DNA of 64,000 nt from CAINVV01 sp963663675 (GTDB taxonomy: Bacteria > Bacteroidota > Bacteroidia > Bacteroidales > Prolixibacteraceae). The stretch is taken from positions 2,294,001-2,358,000 of the forward strand of contig OY760498.1 in the NCBI GenBank assembly GCA_963663675.1, given 5' to 3'. Positions 59,256 through 64,000 of this stretch are shown piece after piece (positions within the stretch are counted from its first letter, which is position 1; each line of letters begins with the position of its first letter). The position numbers and the translations under genes are program-made. Under the pieces are notes generated by a model. That model was not told the origin of the DNA. It was given only the letters and a program-made list of their open reading frames with translations, and did no database searches.

Positions 59256-61352
59256 ATGAACCGGAAAATACAAAAGTGGAACCAAACGAAACGAGGTCAC
59301 AGGATCTTTCTGGCTACCATTTTTATTTTGACCGGGATCGCCCTTTATTTCTCGTTGCCTAAAGAAGCCCGGTTCAGGTATGAATACCAGAAAGGAAGGC
59401 CATGGATGCACAACACACTTTATGCCCCGTATAATTTTGCCATTCAAAAATCCGAAACGGAATTTCAGCATGAAAAAGACTCTTTGCTAAAAGAGCAGGT
59501 TCCATATTTCGTTTTTGCCGACTCTGTTTCACAAGGCGAGTTATTGCTCCTGGATAAAAATATCGAAAGTTTAAGCCAGGCGAAATCAGGCAAATTTGTG
59601 CCAGTAAGCCTCCTGAAACTCAGGTTAACCGGAATATACAACGATCTCTACAGCAAAGGAATCATCGAACAGCATTTTATCAATAATCCTGCTCTGTCAA
59701 AGAAAGGGACCATAAAAATTCTGAAAAATAACATTGGAAAGGAAATCAATCTTTCCGAAATATACACCCTGAAAAGTGCCTATAATGAGGTGAGCATCAA
59801 ATTGGATGAGCTGAAATCTCTTCATCCGGACTTGAAGGAGTGCCTGGAGAATTTTATACCGGAGAACTATCTCGCGTCCAATCTTATTTATGACCAGGTA
59901 AAAAACAGGCAGATCGAAGCGAAAGTACTTGAAGATCTGTCAGCCAACCACGGAATTGTCCAGGAAGGTGAAAGAATTGTTTCCCAAGGGGATATCATAT
60001 CTCCGGCGACATTTTCAATACTCGAATCTCTCAGGACCTCTTACGAGAAGAGCCGGGGAGAAAACTCCAAATTCATCCTGGTCGTTTTGGGGAGAATAAT
60101 GCTGATTATAGTTCTTCTTCTGACTCTTTACTTGTTCCTGCAGAATATACGCAGAAAATTAATACGTTCAAAAAGGGATGTTTCATTTATCCTGGTTACC
60201 ATGACCCTGATGATCGTTATCTGCTCGCTGGTAATCAGGTCCGGAACTTTTGACATTTACATAGTCCCGTTTACTGTACTTGCACTAATAATCAGGACTT
60301 TCCTCGACACCAGGGTGGCAATATTCGTCAATACCATCGCAACACTTATCGTTGGGTTTATGGTTCCCAACGGCTATGAGTTTGTATTGCTGCAGATCCC
60401 GGTCGGAAGCATTGCTGTAATAAGTCTGAATAAAATGCAAAAGCGCGAACAACTGCTTGTGACAGCCCTTCTTATTTTTGTGTCCTATTCAGTCATTTTC
60501 GTTGGTTTCTCTCTGATCCAGGAAGCCAATCTCACTGCAGTTGAGTGGCTGAATATCAAGTACTTCGCAATTAATGCTGTCCTGACACTGATCACCTATC
60601 TGTTGATCTATATTTTGGAAAAACCATTTGGCTTTGTTTCAGATATCACACTGATTGAACTGACATTTTCTAACCATAAACTGCTGAAAAGGCTTTCGGT
60701 GGAAGCTCCCGGAACTTTTCACCACTCATTGCAGGTGGCCAACCTGTCGGAAATGGCTATTTCCAAGATTGGAGGTAATTCACTCCTGGTCCGTGCAGGA
60801 GCCATGTACCATGATATAGGAAAAATCGCAGATTCAAATTATTTTATTGAAAATCAATCAATTGGAATTAGCCCGCATGACAATCTTTCTAACGAGGAAA
60901 GTGCCGCGATCATTATCAGCCATATCGAAAAAGGCGTAGAACTTGCCAGAAAGCATAAGGTTCCTGAGCAGGTCATTGATTTTATCCGCACACACCACGG
61001 AACGACCAAAACAGGCTATTTTTACCGTAAATCCAGGATTGACAGTGGTGACCAGGAAATTGAGGATAAAAAATATACCTATCCCGGTCCGCTCCCCTCT
61101 ACGCGGGAAACAGCAGTTGTAATGCTGGCTGACAGTATTGAAGCAGCATCAAGAAGCCTGGTCGTTAAAAATCCGGAAAATCTGCGAAACCTGGTGGAGA
61201 ATATCATCCGGCAGAAGGTGGAAATGGGACAGCTGGAATATGCGCCTATCACCTTCAAGGATATCCGGATTCTGAAGGATTTGTTTCAGGAAAAATTGAT
61301 AAATATATACCACGTCAGGATGAACTATCCGGACAGTGAAACAAAAACGTAA
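59256..61352 (+). CDS. 7TM-HD domain c-di-AMP phosphodiesterase (PgpH-type)
   Basis: A membrane phosphodiesterase. A first helix (IFLATIFILTGIALYFSL) leads to a periplasmic 7TMR-HDED domain (about 45-260), then seven helices (about 265-460), then a cytoplasmic HD domain with GTFHHSLQVANLSEMA and MYHDIGKI, and later HHGTTKTGYFYR. This matches PgpH, which hydrolyses cyclic di-AMP. It has 698 residues. The C1 peptidase gene follows after 14 bases and is probably co-transcribed. Confidence 0.93.
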   Translation: MNRKIQKWNQTKRGHRIFLATIFILTGIALYFSLPKEARFRYEYQKGRPWMHNTLYAPYNFAIQKSETEFQHEKDSLLKEQVPYFVFADSVSQGELLLLDKNIESLSQAKSGKFVPVSLLKLRLTGIYNDLYSKGIIEQHFINNPALSKKGTIKILKNNIGKEINLSEIYTLKSAYNEVSIKLDELKSLHPDLKECLENFIPENYLASNLIYDQVKNRQIEAKVLEDLSANHGIVQEGERIVSQGDIISPATFSILESLRTSYEKSRGENSKFILVVLGRIMLIIVLLLTLYLFLQNIRRKLIRSKRDVSFILVTMTLMIVICSLVIRSGTFDIYIVPFTVLALIIRTFLDTRVAIFVNTIATLIVGFMVPNGYEFVLLQIPVGSIAVISLNKMQKREQLLVTALLIFVSYSVIFVGFSLIQEANLTAVEWLNIKYFAINAVLTLITYLLIYILEKPFGFVSDITLIELTFSNHKLLKRLSVEAPGTFHHSLQVANLSEMAISKIGGNSLLVRAGAMYHDIGKIADSNYFIENQSIGISPHDNLSNEESAAIIISHIEKGVELARKHKVPEQVIDFIRTHHGTTKTGYFYRKSRIDSGDQEIEDKKYTYPGPLPSTRETAVVMLADSIEAASRSLVVKNPENLRNLVENIIRQKVEMGQLEYAPITFKDIRILKDLFQEKLINIYHVRMNYPDSETKT

Positions 61353-61366
61353 ATGTATTTTTAAAA

Positions 61367-62572
61367 ATGAAGAAGATTAAATTGAATGCCGCTTTAGCGA
61401 TTTTGCTTATTTTGCCTGTTTTTGCGATCCGCGCCCAGGAAAAAAAAGACTCCGGTTACCATTTTACCCTGGTCAGGGAATTGCCTCATACTCCTGTAAA
61501 AGATCAATACCGGACTGGTACCTGCTGGTCGTTTGCAGGAGCATCCTTTATTGAATCAGAATTATTGAGAATCGGAAAGCCTGAAGTTGACCTGTCTGAG
61601 ATGTTCCTTGTTAATCACTGTTACCTGGATAAGGCCGACCGTTATGTCAGAATGCAGGGAAATACCAATTTTGGGGACGGCGGATTACTCCACGACATCC
61701 TTTATGTCATGAAGAATTACGGACTGGTACCCGAATCAAGCTATCCCGGATTGAATTATGGAGAAAAAAAACATGTCCATGGAGAAGTTAGTAATGTGTT
61801 AAAAGGTATAGTTGAATCTGTTGTTCAAAACAAGAACAGGAAAATCTCAACGAGTTGGTCAACCGCCTTCAGAAAAAGTGCAGAAGCTTATTTTGGTGAA
61901 CTTCCGGAAGAATTCAAATATGACGGGAAAAAATATTCGCCAAAAACCTTTCTGACAGATTTTGCAGGAGGAATTAATCCGGACGATTACGTGGAAATCA
62001 CTTCGTTTTCCCATCATCCGTTCTATCAGCAATTTATATTGGAAGTACCTGATAACTGGCTTTGGGAGAAGATGTACAATGTACCGCTGGATGAAATAGA
62101 ACAAACTATTGACAACGCCCTGGAAAAGGGTTATACCGTTGGCTGGGCTGCGGATGTCAGCGAGAAAGGTTTTGCAACCTCACAGAAAGGCATTGCCGTT
62201 GTTCCGGAAATAGACAAGGAGGATATGAATGATTCTGAGCTTAGAAAATGGGAGAAACTATCTGAATCAGAGAAAGATAAACAACTTTACAAACTGAATA
62301 AACCGGGCAAGGAAAAACTTATTACGCAAGAGATCCGCCAGGCAGCCTTCGATTCCCAGGAGACTACAGATGATCATGCCATGCACATTGTAGGTACAGC
62401 AAAAGACCAGAATGGCACAAAATATTACAAAATCAAAAATTCGTGGGGGCCTTACAATAGCTATGACGGATATTTCTATGCCTCAATTCCCTACATCAGG
62501 TACAAAACAACAGCTATCATGGTAAACAAAAGTGCAGTACCTGGCGAAATCAGAAAAAAACTTAATTTCTGA
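61367..62572 (+). CDS. Exported C1-family cysteine peptidase (bleomycin-hydrolase-like)
   Basis: A papain-fold aminopeptidase-C/bleomycin-hydrolase-like enzyme carrying a signal peptide (ALAILLILPVFAIRAQ), unlike the cytosolic PepC. Catalytic residues are Cys53 (GTCWSF), His340 (HAMHIVG) and Asn358 (IKNSWG). The large insert between the Cys and His (about 150-330) is typical of PepC. It has 401 residues. It follows the PgpH-type gene by 14 bases. Confidence 0.93.
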   Translation: MKKIKLNAALAILLILPVFAIRAQEKKDSGYHFTLVRELPHTPVKDQYRTGTCWSFAGASFIESELLRIGKPEVDLSEMFLVNHCYLDKADRYVRMQGNTNFGDGGLLHDILYVMKNYGLVPESSYPGLNYGEKKHVHGEVSNVLKGIVESVVQNKNRKISTSWSTAFRKSAEAYFGELPEEFKYDGKKYSPKTFLTDFAGGINPDDYVEITSFSHHPFYQQFILEVPDNWLWEKMYNVPLDEIEQTIDNALEKGYTVGWAADVSEKGFATSQKGIAVVPEIDKEDMNDSELRKWEKLSESEKDKQLYKLNKPGKEKLITQEIRQAAFDSQETTDDHAMHIVGTAKDQNGTKYYKIKNSWGPYNSYDGYFYASIPYIRYKTTAIMVNKSAVPGEIRKKLNF

Positions 62573-62642
62573 CAAACTATTACGAAGATCTAAATGAATA
62601 GAATTTTTTTAGTAAATATTTCGTTCAAAGCAAAATAATAAC

Positions 62643-62650
62643 TATTTTTG
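62643..62650 (+). promoter_or_regulatory. Candidate -7 element of rplS
   Basis: TATTTTTG fits TAnnTTTG. TTTCG at about 62618 is a weak -33 candidate. Transcription would start near 62657, leaving a leader of about 80 bases before the rplS ATG. Confidence 0.45.
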
Positions 62651-62735
62651 CAGCCGATTTCCGTACGCAATCTCTGGCAGCAAACGACTGGACACTGTTT
62701 ACATTGCGTTCGTCAAACTAGTAAATACAATTGTA

Positions 62736-63086
62736 ATGGATTTAATTAAAATTGCTGAAAATGCGTTTTTAGCAGAACAAAAAGAGTTCCCGGCATTCCA
62801 CCCTGGTGATACCATCACAGTAAGGTATAAAATTGTCGAGGGTAACAAAGAGAGGATTCAGAACTACAAAGGTACTGTAATTCAGATAAAAGGAACCGGA
62901 ACTACAAAGACTTTTACTGTTCGCAAAATGTCAGGAAACGTTGGTGTTGAGCGTATTTTCCCGATGAGTTCACCATTTATCGACGGTATCGAAATTAACC
63001 GTATGGGTCATGTTCGTCGTGCAAGGTTGTTCTATCTTCGCAGCCTTACAGGTAAGAAAGCCCGTATCAAAGAGAAAAGATTTTAA
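62736..63086 (+). CDS. rplS: Ribosomal protein L19
   Basis: The 50S subunit protein L19, near the 30S-50S interface. The sequence has all family features (FHPGDTITVRYKIVEG, QNYKGTVIQIKG, VERIFPMSSPFI, RRARLFYLR). It has 116 residues, full length. It is monocistronic, with a candidate promoter upstream and a strong terminator 16 bases after the stop. Confidence 0.98.
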   Translation: MDLIKIAENAFLAEQKEFPAFHPGDTITVRYKIVEGNKERIQNYKGTVIQIKGTGTTKTFTVRKMSGNVGVERIFPMSSPFIDGIEINRMGHVRRARLFYLRSLTGKKARIKEKRF

Positions 63087-63101
63087 TCAAAACTGGTTGA
63101 C

Positions 63102-63133
63102 AAAAAAGGTTCTCAAAAAGAACCTTTTTTTTT
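63102..63133 (+). terminator. Intrinsic terminator of rplS
   Basis: AAAAAAGGTTCT and AGAACCTTTTTT form a perfect 12-bp stem with a five-base loop and nine terminal T. It can also act on the opposite strand. Confidence 0.92.
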
Positions 63134-63173
63134 GCCTTTGCATTTACAATTCGTTCCTCCGGCAAAATTTTCC

Positions 63174-63181
63174 TAATTTTG
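63174..63181 (+). promoter_or_regulatory. Candidate -7 element of the YitT-family gene
   Basis: TAATTTTG fits TAnnTTTG, 16 bases ahead of the start codon at 63197. The -33 element is not clear. Confidence 0.42.
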
Positions 63182-63196
63182 GGTAAACCATTGGCT

Positions 63197-64000
63197 ATGA
63201 CTCCGACAACCAAACAAAAAATTTATACGACAAGGTGGTTTCTCGACTATGGGATGATCACGATTGGTTCATTTGTCATGGCGGTCGGATATGTATATTT
63301 TATCACACCGCATAAAATTGTTCCGGGTGGAGTATACGGCCTTGGAATCATTGTCCACTATCTTTCAAAAGGGATGGCCTTATGGCCGGATGGTTTCCCC
63401 ATCGGTCTTTTCAACCTGCTGGTAAATATTCCCCTCACCTGGCTTGGCATGAAAATGCTTGGTCCCCGTTTCGGTGTTAAAACAATTTACGGTTTCGTCT
63501 CGTCCTCCGTCTTTATGGACGGAATCACCCTGATGAGGGAGGTTGGAGATGCTCCTCTGGTCCAGGATGTGCTGTTATCCTGCATTTTTGGAGGCGTACT
63601 TACTGGAATAGGACTTGGATTGATATTCAAGTCCAAAGCCACCTCAGGAGGCAGCGATATTTTGGCCATGATTATCACCAAGTATACGCGAATTCCAATT
63701 GGCCAGATGTTGATATGGGTGGATACTGCCATTGTATTTATCGCATTGGCTGCCTTCAAGGACTGGCAGATACCGTTATACAGCATCCTCGTAATTTACA
63801 TCACCGGCCGTGCGGTAGACCTTCTGCTCGACGGCGCCAACTACAACAAGGCGCTGATTATTATATCCGACGAACATGAAAAGATCCGCGAAAAAATCGT
63901 TTTTGACCTGGAACGCGGAGGTACTTACCTGAAAGGTATCGGCATGTTCACAAATGCGGAAAAGAGTGTGATATTTACCGTGGTCAACCGCAGGGAGGTA
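63197..64000 (+). CDS. YitT-family membrane protein (partial, cut by window end)
   Basis: A multi-helix membrane protein of the YitT family (DUF161/DUF2179), of unknown transport role. The frame opens MTPTTKQKIYTTRWF and continues without a stop to the last base of the window (268 codons). Five or so helices include ITIGSFVMAVGYVYFI, LSCIFGGVLTGIGLGLIF and MLIWVDTAIVFIALAAF. The conserved VPGGVYGLGI and SGGSDILAMI motifs are present. The C-terminal DUF2179 domain (NKALIIISDE, then KGIGMFTNAEKSVIFTVV) is nearly complete, so only about 20-30 residues are missing. Confidence 0.92.
   Translation, partial: MTPTTKQKIYTTRWFLDYGMITIGSFVMAVGYVYFITPHKIVPGGVYGLGIIVHYLSKGMALWPDGFPIGLFNLLVNIPLTWLGMKMLGPRFGVKTIYGFVSSSVFMDGITLMREVGDAPLVQDVLLSCIFGGVLTGIGLGLIFKSKATSGGSDILAMIITKYTRIPIGQMLIWVDTAIVFIALAAFKDWQIPLYSILVIYITGRAVDLLLDGANYNKALIIISDEHEKIREKIVFDLERGGTYLKGIGMFTNAEKSVIFTVVNRREV

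Noticed and set aside
1..64000. tRNA, rRNA, integrase or phage genes
   Set aside because: I looked for tRNA T-loop signatures, rRNA cores and recombinase motifs and saw none. A tRNA scan would settle the first point.

Overview
The window comes from a Bacteroidota chromosome, most likely an environmental member of class Bacteroidia. The evidence is the -7 element TAnnTTTG ahead of many genes, weak Shine-Dalgarno signals with A-rich leaders, the dapB-lepB-wbqC gene order, a signal peptidase I with a large insertion, and many Sec/lipoprotein enzymes for glycan breakdown. I saw no rRNA, tRNA, CRISPR array, transposase or phage gene.

Layout. 1-7.7 kb: GH20 hexosaminidase lipoprotein, coiled-coil lipoprotein, orphan LytTR regulator, ABC-F protein, nitroreductase, omega-amidase, acyltransferase. 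7.9-16.3 kb: MutS2, an exported metallo-beta-lactamase-fold protein, then SDR, GH78 rhamnosidase and an exported esterase. 16.6-31.7 kb is the most unusual part: five PQQ-type beta-propellers and one NHL propeller arranged around a 75-residue Cys-rich Tat protein, a Tat polyferredoxin (NapG-like), a membrane Fe-S protein (NapH/NosR-like), a NuoE-NuoF fusion, and a [2Fe-2S]/FAD/[4Fe-4S] protein. The FAD protein seems to lack the NAD(P)-binding half of its GltD-like domain. I read this as an NAD(H)-linked electron-transfer module that joins the cytoplasm to the periplasm. Its terminal enzyme or substrate cannot be recognised here.

31.7-37.1 kb: a GT4 glycosyltransferase and an ABC/FtsX-type export pair. 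37.4-42.2 kb: small lipoprotein, plant-type asparaginase, and a double-domain M16 peptidase. 42.4-49.2 kb: three co-directional carbohydrate-active genes (beta-helix GH141-like protein, alpha-barrel protein, GH20/67-like protein). 49.4-64 kb is housekeeping: LMW phosphatase, YccF, CinA, AsmA, aldo/keto reductase, DapB, LepB, WbqC, NlpC/P60, PgpH-type HD phosphodiesterase, C1 peptidase, L19, and a YitT-family protein cut by the window edge.

The intergenic regions hold several repeat families. Eleven perfect copies of a heptamer (ATGAGTT) sit exactly between the stop codon of the Tat ferredoxin and the next ATG, and decayed heptamers follow the next gene. Octamer repeats (AATGTGCT) occur at 10.4 kb and 49.4 kb. 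A family of about 87 bp has three copies (7.8, 15.0 and 19.4 kb), all abutting gene starts. A 246-bp element with 24-bp terminal inverted repeats lies at 39.0-39.3 kb, and one of its ends recurs near position 80.

Calls rest on reading motifs by eye. No similarity search or structure prediction was run, so family names are recognition and system-level functions are inference.
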